Shown piece by piece: positions 33,590-41,360 of a stretch of DNA of 64,000 bases (position 1 is the first letter of the stretch; each line of letters opens with the position of its first letter). The stretch lies in assembly GCF_900112185.1 (NCBI RefSeq), contig NZ_FOKP01000025.1:1-64000 (forward strand), in the 5' to 3' direction. This stretch comes from Allobosea sp. CRIB-10 (lineage in GTDB: Bacteria; Pseudomonadota; Alphaproteobacteria; Rhizobiales; Beijerinckiaceae). A model generated the notes under the pieces. It ran no database searches. It had not been told where the DNA came from and saw only the letters and a list, made by a program, of their open reading frames with translations. The translations under genes and the position numbers were made by a program.

Positions 33590-34729
33590 ATGAACCTGAT
33601 CTCCACGACCGAAGAGCTGGCCGCCGCCTGCTCCCGCATCGCCGCGCACCCGTTCGTCACCGTCGACACCGAATTCCTGCGCGAGACGACCTATTATCCG
33701 AAGCTCTGCCTGATCCAGATGGCTTCGCCGGACGAGGCCGTGATGGTCGATCCGCTGGCCGAGGGGCTCGACCTTGCGCCCTTCATGGCGCTGATGACCG
33801 ACCAGAACGTGGTCAAGGTCTTCCATGCCGCCCGGCAGGACCTCGAAATCGTCTGGATGCTCGGCCGCGTCCTGCCGACGCCGCTGTTCGACACGCAGGT
33901 CGCCGCGATGGTCTGCGGCTATGGCGACTCGGTCGGCTACGAGCAGCTCGTCAACGACCTGGCCAAGGCGCGCATCGACAAGTCCTCGCGCTTCACCGAC
34001 TGGTCGCGCCGCCCGCTCAGCGAGGCGCAACTGGTTTATGCTGAATCGGACGTCACCCATCTGCGCGACATCTATCTGGCGCTGCAGGCCGACCTCGCAG
34101 CGAGCGGTCGCGAAAGCTGGGTCGCCGAGGAGATGGCGGTGCTCAACTCGCCGGGAACCTATGAGGTCAAGCCGGAGAACGCATGGCAGCGCCTCAAAGG
34201 CCGCCTGCGCAAGCCGAAGGAACTGGCGGTGCTGATGGAGCTCGCCGCCTGGCGCGAGCGCGAGGCGCAGCAGCGCGACGTGCCGCGCCAGCGCGTGCTC
34301 AAGGACGATGCGCTGATGGACATCGTCCAGCGCGCGCCGCGCTCGGCCGAGGCGCTCGGCGAGTTGCGCTCGGTGCCGAACGGCTTCGAACGCTCGCGCG
34401 CCGGCGGCGAGGTGCTGGCGGCGGTCGGGCGCGCTCTGGCGCTGGACCCGCACAGCCTGCCCCGGCTTGAGCGCGAGCGCGGCCGGCCGAGCAACGGCGC
34501 CGTGCTCGACCTGCTCAAGGTGCTGCTCAAGGCGACCGCCGACGCCGAGCGCGTCGCGCCGAAGATCATCGCCTCCAGCGACGACCTGGAGGAGATCGCC
34601 GGTGACGATGAGGCCGACGTGCCGGCCCTGCATGGCTGGCGCCGCGAGATCTTCGGCGAAAAGGCGCTGGCGCTTAAGAACGGCTCGCTGGCGCTGCGAA
34701 TCGTGCGCGGGCGGGTCACGGTCGGATAG
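33590..34729 (+). CDS. rnd: Ribonuclease D
   Basis: 3'-5' exoribonuclease for tRNA maturation, 379 aa. The DEDDy nuclease domain shows VTVDTEFLRE (Asp, Glu), FHAARQDLEIVW (Asp) and YAESDVTHLRDIY (Tyr, Asp). An HRDC domain follows near RQRVLKDDALMDI. Start at 33590 fits the family; upstream in-frame codons are not homologous. It sits divergently from aspS, an arrangement seen in other Rhizobiales. Confidence 0.93.
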   Translation: MNLISTTEELAAACSRIAAHPFVTVDTEFLRETTYYPKLCLIQMASPDEAVMVDPLAEGLDLAPFMALMTDQNVVKVFHAARQDLEIVWMLGRVLPTPLFDTQVAAMVCGYGDSVGYEQLVNDLAKARIDKSSRFTDWSRRPLSEAQLVYAESDVTHLRDIYLALQADLAASGRESWVAEEMAVLNSPGTYEVKPENAWQRLKGRLRKPKELAVLMELAAWREREAQQRDVPRQRVLKDDALMDIVQRAPRSAEALGELRSVPNGFERSRAGGEVLAAVGRALALDPHSLPRLERERGRPSNGAVLDLLKVLLKATADAERVAPKIIASSDDLEEIAGDDEADVPALHGWRREIFGEKALALKNGSLALRIVRGRVTVG

Positions 34730-34776
34730 ACCAGCCATCGCACAGATCGGATAGCCGTCCGGACGAGCGCCCGCCG

Positions 34777-35490
34777 CTAATCCGCCGCCTGGAAGCGGAC
34801 TGCGCCCTGATTCAGGAAGCAGGCCTTGCTGAACAGCGACAGATCCAGCGGATTCGGCAAACGGATATCGTCGAGGTCCGGGCAGGGCTTTGCCGCCGGA
34901 TCATAGGAGCGATCAATCTGAGAGATGAAGGCCAGGATCAGGCCCCTCTCCTGCGCGAAGGCCTTGAGCGCGCGGATTTGCACCATCAACGCGGGATTGC
35001 CGCGCTTCTGGTCGAGCAGCTGCAGATAATCGACGATCGCCAATGTGCCCCGTGGCGCATCAGCCAGCGCCGATATGATGTGATCGGCGCTGATCGCATC
35101 CGAATCGTCGAAGGTGAACAGCGCCTCGAATTGGGCGGGATCGACGCCGAGCGCCCGGAAGCGGCCGAGCACGTCTTTCGCCGTGTACTCGAGCGTGAAG
35201 AAGACCGCGCGGCGGCCGGGCTTCATCGCGGCTACGGCGAGCTGGAGACTGAGCAGCGTCTTGCCCTGCCCGGGCCTTGCGCCGATCAGCAACAGATCGC
35301 CCGGCACGAGGCGCTCCAGCAGCCCCTCGGCGGATAGGGCGTCGGCTGATTTGGCGGCGAGCAGGCTCCAGGCGCCGAACCCCTCGCCACTGGCGACGTG
35401 ATCGAGCGCGAGATGGAGCGGGATGGCGTCCTTGCGCGCCAAGTCTCTGGCTTTGCGCTTCAAACGATAGACGGGTGCGGAAAGCTTCAT
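34777..35490 (-). CDS. Short DnaB/KaiC-type RecA-fold ATPase
   Basis: A 237-aa protein resembling only the C-terminal ATPase half of replicative helicase DnaB: Walker A GARPGQGKTLL, FFTLEYTAKDVLGRF, Walker B LAIVDYLQLLDQKRG and the sensor segment FISQIDRS. The DnaB N-terminal primase-binding domain is absent. Instead there is a ~40-residue helical leader (LKRKARDLARKDAIPLHLAL). AGGAGG seven bases before ATG 35490 fixes the start. It is a recurrent stand-alone family in Rhizobiales; its role is not known to me. Confidence 0.82.
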   Translation of the reverse strand: MKLSAPVYRLKRKARDLARKDAIPLHLALDHVASGEGFGAWSLLAAKSADALSAEGLLERLVPGDLLLIGARPGQGKTLLSLQLAVAAMKPGRRAVFFTLEYTAKDVLGRFRALGVDPAQFEALFTFDDSDAISADHIISALADAPRGTLAIVDYLQLLDQKRGNPALMVQIRALKAFAQERGLILAFISQIDRSYDPAAKPCPDLDDIRLPNPLDLSLFSKACFLNQGAVRFQAAD

Positions 35491-35628
35491 CGATGGACCT
35501 CCTGATGCGAGCGATGTCTGCAACCCCTCCTTATGCGCAGCGCTCGAACAGTCGGTTCGGTGATGGAGATACCCTGCACGGCAGCGTGCTTCCCGGTCGG
35601 AGGGAGGAGGCGCGGGCCGCGCCTGGAA

Positions 35629-36561
35629 TCAGATCATAGCCGATTCCGCCCGCGCCGTCGCGTTGCCCTCCCATTCGAACCGCCGCAGATAGTCGACGAG
35701 CGCGCGCAGCTTCGGCGCCATGGCGCGGCGGCTGGGATAATAGAGATGGAAGCCCGCGAAATACGGGCAGAACTCCTCAAGCAGCGGCTCCAGCTCACCG
35801 CGCGCGATCGCCGGGCGAAAGCTCTCCTCCATGCCGAAGGTGATGCCGGCGCCGGCCACGGCGAGCTTGATCATCAATGCCATGTCGCTGGTCGTGATCT
35901 CGGGCGCGACATTGACGCTGAACTCCTTGCCATCCTCCGCGAACTCCCAGCGATAGGGCGGGAGCTTGGGCCCTGGCCGCCAGCCGATGCAGCGATGCGC
36001 CGCCAGCTCGCGCGGATGCGAGGGCACCCCGAAGCGCTCGCGATAGGCCGGCGCGCAAACGGCGAGCTGGCGCTCCTCGTCGCCGATCGCAACCGCGATC
36101 ATGTCCTGCTCGATCACCTCGCCCAGCCTGACGCCGGCATCGTAGCCGGCGGCGACGATATCGAACTCCTCGTCGGTGACGGTGATATCGAGCTCCACGT
36201 CCGGATGGGCGGCGGTAAAGCCGGCGAGGAAAGGCCCCGACAGGAAGCGCTCGGCGATCGACGAGACAGCCAGGCGCAGGCGCCCGCGCGGCCCGGCGCG
36301 CAGATCGCGCGTCGCCTCGACGGCGGCGCGCACCTCGGACAGTGCGGGCGAGAGATCGGCGAGCAGGCGCTCGCCTGCCTCGGTCAGGCTGACGCTGCGT
36401 GTCGTGCGCTGGACCAATGCGATACCCAGCCGCTCCTCCAGTTTGCGGATCGTCTGGCTCACCGCCGAGCGTGTCACGCCGACCCGGTCGGCAGCGCCGC
36501 GAAAACTCTTCTCCTCGGCGACCAGCGCGAACACCGCGAGAGCGTTGAGGTCCATCTCCAT
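35629..36561 (-). CDS. LysR-family transcriptional regulator
   Basis: A 310-aa regulator with an N-terminal winged helix (FALVAEEKSFRGAADRVGVTRSAVSQTIRKLE) and a C-terminal effector domain of the CrgA-like subgroup. It is divergent from an SDR gene with 119 bases between the starts, the classic LysR arrangement, so it most likely controls the SDR/CMD/Atu4866 cluster and itself. Confidence 0.92.
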   Translation of the reverse strand: MEMDLNALAVFALVAEEKSFRGAADRVGVTRSAVSQTIRKLEERLGIALVQRTTRSVSLTEAGERLLADLSPALSEVRAAVEATRDLRAGPRGRLRLAVSSIAERFLSGPFLAGFTAAHPDVELDITVTDEEFDIVAAGYDAGVRLGEVIEQDMIAVAIGDEERQLAVCAPAYRERFGVPSHPRELAAHRCIGWRPGPKLPPYRWEFAEDGKEFSVNVAPEITTSDMALMIKLAVAGAGITFGMEESFRPAIARGELEPLLEEFCPYFAGFHLYYPSRRAMAPKLRALVDYLRRFEWEGNATARAESAMI

Positions 36562-36680
36562 TGGTTAGAAAAACTCTCCATACTGGGAAACAATAGGCGG
36601 CTTATCGCGACAATGCCCTGCCCCTAGCTTTCGGGCAACCGCAACGTCGCGGTGCCCCGAAACAACCAGACGGAGCAGAC

Positions 36681-37406
36681 ATGGCCATGGACAAGGTCGT
36701 TCTCATCACCGGCGCCTCCAGCGGGATCGGCGTCGGCATCGCCCGCGAGCTCGCGGCGGCCGGAGCAAAACTGATGCTCGGCGCGAGGCGCACCGACCGC
36801 CTCGATGGACTCGCTGAAGAGCTCAACGCGAGAGGTGGCAAAGTCCGCACCCGTCGGCTCGACGTCACCGACCGCACCGATGTCGCGGCCTTCGCCGAGG
36901 CGGCGCGCGAGGCCTTCGGCCGTGTCGATGTCATCGTCAACAATGCCGGCGTCATGCCGCTCTCGCTGATGGCCTCGCTCAAGGTCGACGAGTGGGACCG
37001 GATGATCGACGTCAACATCAAGGGCGTGCTCTACGGCATCGCCGCCGTGTTGCCTGACATGCTGGCACGCGGCTCCGGCCAGATCGTCAACATCGCCTCG
37101 ATCGGCGCCCTCGCGGTGTCGCCGACGGCCGCCGTCTACTGCGCGACGAAATACGCGGTGCGCGCCATCTCGGACGGTCTGCGCCAGGAGCATTCCGACC
37201 TGCGCGTCACCTGCATCCATCCCGGCGTGGTCGAGAGCGAGCTTGCGAGCACCATCACCGATCCCGCGGCAGCCGAGCTGATGAAGAGCTATCGCGCCGT
37301 CGCGCTCCAGCCCGATGCGATCGGCCGCGCCGTGCGCTTCGCGATCGAGCAGCCCGACGATGTCGACGTCAACGAGATCGTCGTCCGCCCCACCGCAACC
37401 CGCTGA
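36681..37406 (+). CDS. Short-chain dehydrogenase/reductase
   Basis: A 241-aa classical SDR. NAD(P) site TGASSGIG at the N-terminus, ARRTDRLD after strand 2 suggesting NADPH use, NNAGV, catalytic Ser in NIASIGALAVS and Tyr-Lys in YCATKYAV. It is the first gene of a cluster under the divergent LysR regulator, followed after 10 bases by a secreted CMD-family protein. Substrate unknown. Confidence 0.92.
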   Translation: MAMDKVVLITGASSGIGVGIARELAAAGAKLMLGARRTDRLDGLAEELNARGGKVRTRRLDVTDRTDVAAFAEAAREAFGRVDVIVNNAGVMPLSLMASLKVDEWDRMIDVNIKGVLYGIAAVLPDMLARGSGQIVNIASIGALAVSPTAAVYCATKYAVRAISDGLRQEHSDLRVTCIHPGVVESELASTITDPAAAELMKSYRAVALQPDAIGRAVRFAIEQPDDVDVNEIVVRPTATR

Positions 37407-37416
37407 GGAGAAAGTC

Positions 37417-37875
37417 ATGACCATGTCACGACAGTCCCGGCTGCGCGCCGCGGCCGCCTTCGCCATCGCGGCGCTGCCCGTGCCCGCCAGCGCCGAATCG
37501 AGCGAGGAGCGACGCAAGCGCGGCGAGGCCGTCATCCGCAGCTTGAACAAGGGCGCGCCGCAGCCGGCGCTGGAGCGCCTGCGGCAGGAGTTCCCCTTCC
37601 TCGCCGAGGCGACCGAGGCCTATGCGCTGGGCGATGTCTGGTCCCGGACCGGCCTCGACAGCCGCACGCGTCAGCTCGCTGCCGTGGCCGCCTTCGCGGC
37701 GACCGGCCAGACCGCCTTCATGAAGGTCCATGCCGGCTACGCCCTGAACATCGGCGTGCCCGAGGAAGAGCTGAAGGAGATCATCTATCTGATCACCGTG
37801 CCGGCCGGCATCTCGCGGGCGATCGCGGCCTCCCAGGCGCTGTCGGAGCTCTTCGCCGAGCGCCGCAAGCAGTAA
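37417..37875 (+). CDS. Exported carboxymuconolactone decarboxylase (CMD)-family protein
   Basis: A 152-aa protein with a signal peptide (LRAAAAFAIAALPVPASAE) and one CMD domain: YALGDVWSRTGLDSRTRQLAAVAAFAATGQ then HAGYALNIGVPEEELKEIIYLIT. The AhpD-type C-x2-C is absent, so a gamma-carboxymuconolactone-type or structural role is likelier than peroxidase reduction. GAGGAGAAAGTC precedes the ATG. A periplasmic location is uncommon for this normally cytoplasmic family. It lies between the SDR and Atu4866 genes. Confidence 0.85.
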   Translation: MTMSRQSRLRAAAAFAIAALPVPASAESSEERRKRGEAVIRSLNKGAPQPALERLRQEFPFLAEATEAYALGDVWSRTGLDSRTRQLAAVAAFAATGQTAFMKVHAGYALNIGVPEEELKEIIYLITVPAGISRAIAASQALSELFAERRKQ

Positions 37876-37886
37876 GGGGAACCGCG

Positions 37887-38255
37887 ATGAACACCCTGCT
37901 CGTGAACGCCTCGCTGGTGCTGGCGGCAGGCCTCGGCCTCGCCACGACGATCATCCCGAACGGACCAGAAGGCACCGCCCGCATGACGATTAGCCAAGCA
38001 CTTGCCGAGACCCCGCAGAGCCATCCCTATGTCGGCATGTGGGTCACGGCCGACAATCATGTCCGCCACGAGCTCTTGCCGAATGGCCGCTACGACGAAG
38101 CGCGCGGCAACCGCGAGAGCGCCTATCGCGGCCGCTACAAGGTCAGCGGCAACTATATCGAATACTGGGACGACACCGGCTTCACCGCCGACGGCACCTT
38201 CGTCGACGCGGACACACTGCATCACGGCGGCATGATCCTGCGCCGTCGCCCCTGA
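37887..38255 (+). CDS. Atu4866-family protein
   Basis: A 122-aa protein whose C-terminal 75 residues match the small Atu4866 beta-barrel family: HPYVGMWVTADNHVRHELLP, NGRYDEARGNRESAYRGRY, IEYWDDTGFTADGTFVD and LHHGGMI. The N-terminus is a hydrophobic leader, so it is probably exported. It ends the SDR-CMD-Atu4866 set; the three occur together in other proteobacteria, which suggests one oxidative or detoxifying pathway of unknown substrate. Confidence 0.85.
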   Translation: MNTLLVNASLVLAAGLGLATTIIPNGPEGTARMTISQALAETPQSHPYVGMWVTADNHVRHELLPNGRYDEARGNRESAYRGRYKVSGNYIEYWDDTGFTADGTFVDADTLHHGGMILRRRP

Positions 38256-38400
38256 CGCGAGCTGTCGGAGCCGCCCTGCATTTGCTGTGGATGCGGCAAC
38301 CGGCAGCACCTGCGCGCCCGCGCCCGCGTGCTAGACCACCCCGCTCGCTCGTCCCGCTCCGGGGCGGGCGGCGGAGACCGAAGGCGACACGCTGGCAGGC

Positions 38401-39909
38401 ATGAAGACGGGCATCGATATGGGGGCGACGCGCAGCGGCGAGCCCGCCGAGCTCGACCTCGCCGAACTGCTGGCGACGCGGCTCCTGGTCCAGGGCAATT
38501 CCGGCTCGGGCAAGTCGCATCTGCTGCGTCGGCTGCTCGAGCAGAGCGCGCCGTTGGTCCAGCAGGCCATCATCGATCCCGAGGGTGACTTCGTCTCGCT
38601 TTCCGAGCAGTTCGGCCATGTCGTGGTCGACGGCACCGCGAGCCCGGTCGAACTGCAGAAGATCGCGCTGCGCGTGCGCCAGCATCGCGTCTCGGTCGTG
38701 CTCAATCTCGAGGAGCTCGACGCCGACGAGCAATTGCGCGCCACCGCCGCCTTCCTCGGCGGGCTCTTCGATATCGACCGGGCCCATTGGTACCCGATGC
38801 TGGTCGTGGTCGACGAGGCCCAGCTCTTCGCGCCGGTGATGGCGGGCGAAGCCTCCGACGAGGCGCGCCGGCTCTCGCTGGGCGCGATGACCAATCTGAT
38901 GTGCCGCGGCCGCAAGCGCGGCCTCGCCGGCGTGATCGCGACGCAGCGCCTCGCCAAGCTCGCCAAGAACGTCGCGGCCGAGGCCTCCAACTTCCTGATG
39001 GGCCGTACCTTCCTCGACATCGACATGCAGCGCGCCGCCGATCTGCTCGGCATGGATCGGCGCCAGGCCGAGATGTTCCGCGATCTCGAGCGCGGCCAAT
39101 TCGTCGCGCTCGGCCCGGCTTTGTCGAAGAAGCCGCTGCCGGTCCGGATCGGGCCCGTCGCCTCGGTCGATCGCGGCAGCGCGCCCAGCCTGATGCCTTT
39201 GCCCGAGCAGGCGCCGGAAGACGCCAGCAAGCTGATCTTCACCGCCGGCGAGGACGAGGTCGCGCCAGCGCCCTGGCCGAAGCAGCCGCGCCCGCGGCCG
39301 GTCATGGCGCCCGAGATCATCCGCCGCATCGAGACGCATCAGCCGGTGCCCGCGCCGCCCGAGCCCGAGATCGAGATGGACCCGGCCGAGCGCGCCGCGG
39401 CGCTGGTCGAGATCCTGAACGAACTGCTCGACGACCCCGAAGCGCGCGACCGGCCGGTCGCCGTGCTCTACCAGGACTTCACCGTGCGCTGCCGGATGCG
39501 CCGCGTCAGCGGGCCGGAGACGAGTCTCGACGCCTTCCGCAAGCGCCTCGCCGTCGCCCGCGCCGGGGCGAGCGAGGAGGTGCTGTCCTCAGATGCCTGG
39601 GAGAAGGCGCTGACCGCCGCCGAGACCCTGCCAGAGGACCTGCACGGGCTCTTCCTGTTCATCGCCCGCAGTGCGATCGAGGGTGCGCCCTGCCCGTCCG
39701 ATGCCGAGCTGGCCGAGGCCTATGGCAGCCATTCGCCGAGCCGGGCCCGCCGGCTGATCGGCTATATCGAGGAGCGCGGGCTGCTCGTCTGCCATGTCGA
39801 CTTCCGCGGCCAGCGCACGCTCGCCTTGCCTTCGCTCGGCGTCGAGACTGCGCCGGGCCTGGCCTCGCCGCTGGTCAAGGGCCTGCCGCCGCGGCGGGCG
39901 CGGGGATAA
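38401..39909 (+). CDS. HerA-like ATPase (DUF87)
   Basis: A 502-aa protein with a HerA/FtsK-type ATPase core: Walker A GNSGSGKSHLL, DPEGDFVSL, Walker B MLVVVDEAQLFAP, and a sensor region RGRKRGLAGVIATQRLAKL. A long C-terminal half is mostly helical and contains a putative winged-helix (ELAEAYGSHSPSRARRLIGYIEERGLL). HerA ATPases pump DNA with NurA nuclease; no nuclease gene adjoins, so an archaeal-type repair role is not supported here. Its stop is followed by a palindromic repeat. Confidence 0.85.
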   Translation: MKTGIDMGATRSGEPAELDLAELLATRLLVQGNSGSGKSHLLRRLLEQSAPLVQQAIIDPEGDFVSLSEQFGHVVVDGTASPVELQKIALRVRQHRVSVVLNLEELDADEQLRATAAFLGGLFDIDRAHWYPMLVVVDEAQLFAPVMAGEASDEARRLSLGAMTNLMCRGRKRGLAGVIATQRLAKLAKNVAAEASNFLMGRTFLDIDMQRAADLLGMDRRQAEMFRDLERGQFVALGPALSKKPLPVRIGPVASVDRGSAPSLMPLPEQAPEDASKLIFTAGEDEVAPAPWPKQPRPRPVMAPEIIRRIETHQPVPAPPEPEIEMDPAERAAALVEILNELLDDPEARDRPVAVLYQDFTVRCRMRRVSGPETSLDAFRKRLAVARAGASEEVLSSDAWEKALTAAETLPEDLHGLFLFIARSAIEGAPCPSDAELAEAYGSHSPSRARRLIGYIEERGLLVCHVDFRGQRTLALPSLGVETAPGLASPLVKGLPPRRARG

Positions 39910-39968
39910 GCCGCGGCTGTCTTTCCGGTACGGGTCGGGTGCGAACCTAGAACCGCGCCGCCCCTCCC

Positions 39969-40060
39969 CGTCATGGTCGGGCTTGTCCAGACCATCCACG
40001 TCTTCCTCGGTCGAATGCACCGTTCAAGACGTAATGCGCGCCACAAGGGCGAGCATGACG
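39969..40060. repeat. CGTCAT...ATGACG palindromic element, copy A
   Basis: A ~92-base element: left end CGTCATGGTCGGGCTTGTCC, imperfectly self-palindromic, and right end CCACAAGGGCGAGCATGACG. A diverged centre lies between TCCACGTC and CAAGACGT. It matches the elements at 55905-55996 (inverted) and 57700-57797. It lies between the converging stops of the HerA-like and TRAP genes. This copy has more mismatches than the others. Confidence 0.85.
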
Positions 40061-40086
40061 CGTTGGATCAGTCGACGACGCTGAGA

Positions 40087-41178
40087 TTACCGCAGCGATT
40101 GCGACGCCTGCGCGTTGAACGCGTCGAAGGGCAATTCTGCGACGCGGAACCAGAGCTGTTCCTTCTTCCAGTACGGCAGGAAGGAATCCCACAGCGTCTT
40201 GAAGTTCGGATTCTTCGCCGCCTGGTCGGCGTAGAGCGCAAAAGCCTCCTTGAAGGCGGCCTGCATCACGTCCTGCGGGAAGGCGCGCAGCTCGGCGCCG
40301 GCCGCGATCAGGCGCAGCAGCGCATCGGGGTTGCCGTGGTCGTATTTCGCCATGCAGAGCGCGTTCGCCTCGGCGCAGGCCGCCTCGACGATGGCGCGGT
40401 AATGCGCCGGCAGCCCGTTCCACTTCTCCTGGTTGGCGATGAAGCTGACATTGGCGCAGCCTTCCCAGAAGCCGGGATAGTAATAGTATTTCGCCACCTT
40501 CACGAAACCGAGCTTCTCGTCGTCATAGGGGCCGGAGAACTCGGCCGCATCGATCGTGCCGCGCTCCAGCGCCGGGTAGATGTCGCCGCCGCCGAGCGTC
40601 TGCGGCACGACGCCGAGCTTGGCCATGATCTGGCCGCCGAGACCGGCGATGCGGAACTTCAAGCCTTGCAGATCCGCCGCGCTCTTGATCTCCTTGCGGA
40701 ACCAGCCGCCCATCTGGGCGCCGGTGTTGCCCGAGGGGATGGTGTGCACGCCGAACTTCTTCATCAGCTCGCGGCAGAGTTCGAGCCCGCCGCCCTGGTA
40801 GAGCCAGGCGTTCTGCTGGCGGGTGTTGAGGCCGAAGGGCAGCGAGGTCTCGAAGGCGAAGGCGGTGTCCTTGCCGATATAGAAGCTCGCCAGCGTATGG
40901 CTGCATTCGACCGTGCCGTTCTGCACCGCATCGAGCGCCTGCAGCGCCGGCACGATCTCGCCGGCGGCGAAGGTCTGGATCTGGAAGTTGCCGTCGGTCG
41001 CCTCGGCGACGCGCTTGGCGACCTGGGTCGAAATGCCGAACAGTGTGTCGAGGCTCTTCGGATAGCTCGAGGTCAGGCGCCAGTTGATCTTCGGATTGGT
41101 CTGCGCGATCGCGGGCGCTGCGATGGTCGCGGCGGCGGCCCCGGCGGCCGAGGTCTTGAGAAGCTTGCGGCGGTCCAT
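40087..41178 (-). CDS. TRAP transporter substrate-binding protein (DctP/TakP-like)
   Basis: A 363-aa periplasmic protein with a Tat signal (MDRRKLLKTSAAGAAAATIA, cut near AIAQ). The fold markers are INWRLTSSYPKSLDTLFGIS, FRIAGLGGQIMAKLGVVPQ with the carboxylate-binding Arg, and GTIDAAEFSGPYDD. This subgroup binds 2-oxo acids or related carboxylates and is often dimeric. No DctQ/DctM membrane genes are adjacent, so it is an orphan component here. Confidence 0.9.
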   Translation of the reverse strand: MDRRKLLKTSAAGAAAATIAAPAIAQTNPKINWRLTSSYPKSLDTLFGISTQVAKRVAEATDGNFQIQTFAAGEIVPALQALDAVQNGTVECSHTLASFYIGKDTAFAFETSLPFGLNTRQQNAWLYQGGGLELCRELMKKFGVHTIPSGNTGAQMGGWFRKEIKSAADLQGLKFRIAGLGGQIMAKLGVVPQTLGGGDIYPALERGTIDAAEFSGPYDDEKLGFVKVAKYYYYPGFWEGCANVSFIANQEKWNGLPAHYRAIVEAACAEANALCMAKYDHGNPDALLRLIAAGAELRAFPQDVMQAAFKEAFALYADQAAKNPNFKTLWDSFLPYWKKEQLWFRVAELPFDAFNAQASQSLR

Positions 41179-41301
41179 GGTGGTTCCTCACACGCTATCG
41201 CGCCGGATCGGTCCGGCGACATCTTGCGGTCAGGCTAGCGACAGCAAGGCACCGGCGGAACTGCGTTCATTGCGCTCCGGCATGCGCAAACGGCGGGGCC
41301 C

Positions 41302-41337
41302 CAAAAAAAAGCCCGCCGCTCCAAGGAGCGGCGGGCT
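41302..41337 (-). terminator. Intrinsic terminator of the SPOR-protein gene
   Basis: A 13-bp GC stem (41310-41322 with 41325-41337) and a two-base turn. On the minus strand it is followed by eight T residues, 24 bases after the SPOR stop codon. It is a textbook Rho-independent terminator. Confidence 0.92.
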
Positions 41338-41360
41338 GTATCGACGAGTTTGGCGTTCGA

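Noticed and set aside
38401..39909. HerA-like ATPase considered as part of a defence system (for example with a Sir2 or nuclease partner)
   Set aside because: Neighbours are an Atu4866 gene and a TRAP binding protein; the sirtuin gene is 12 kb away and of the CobB type, so no defence module is supported.
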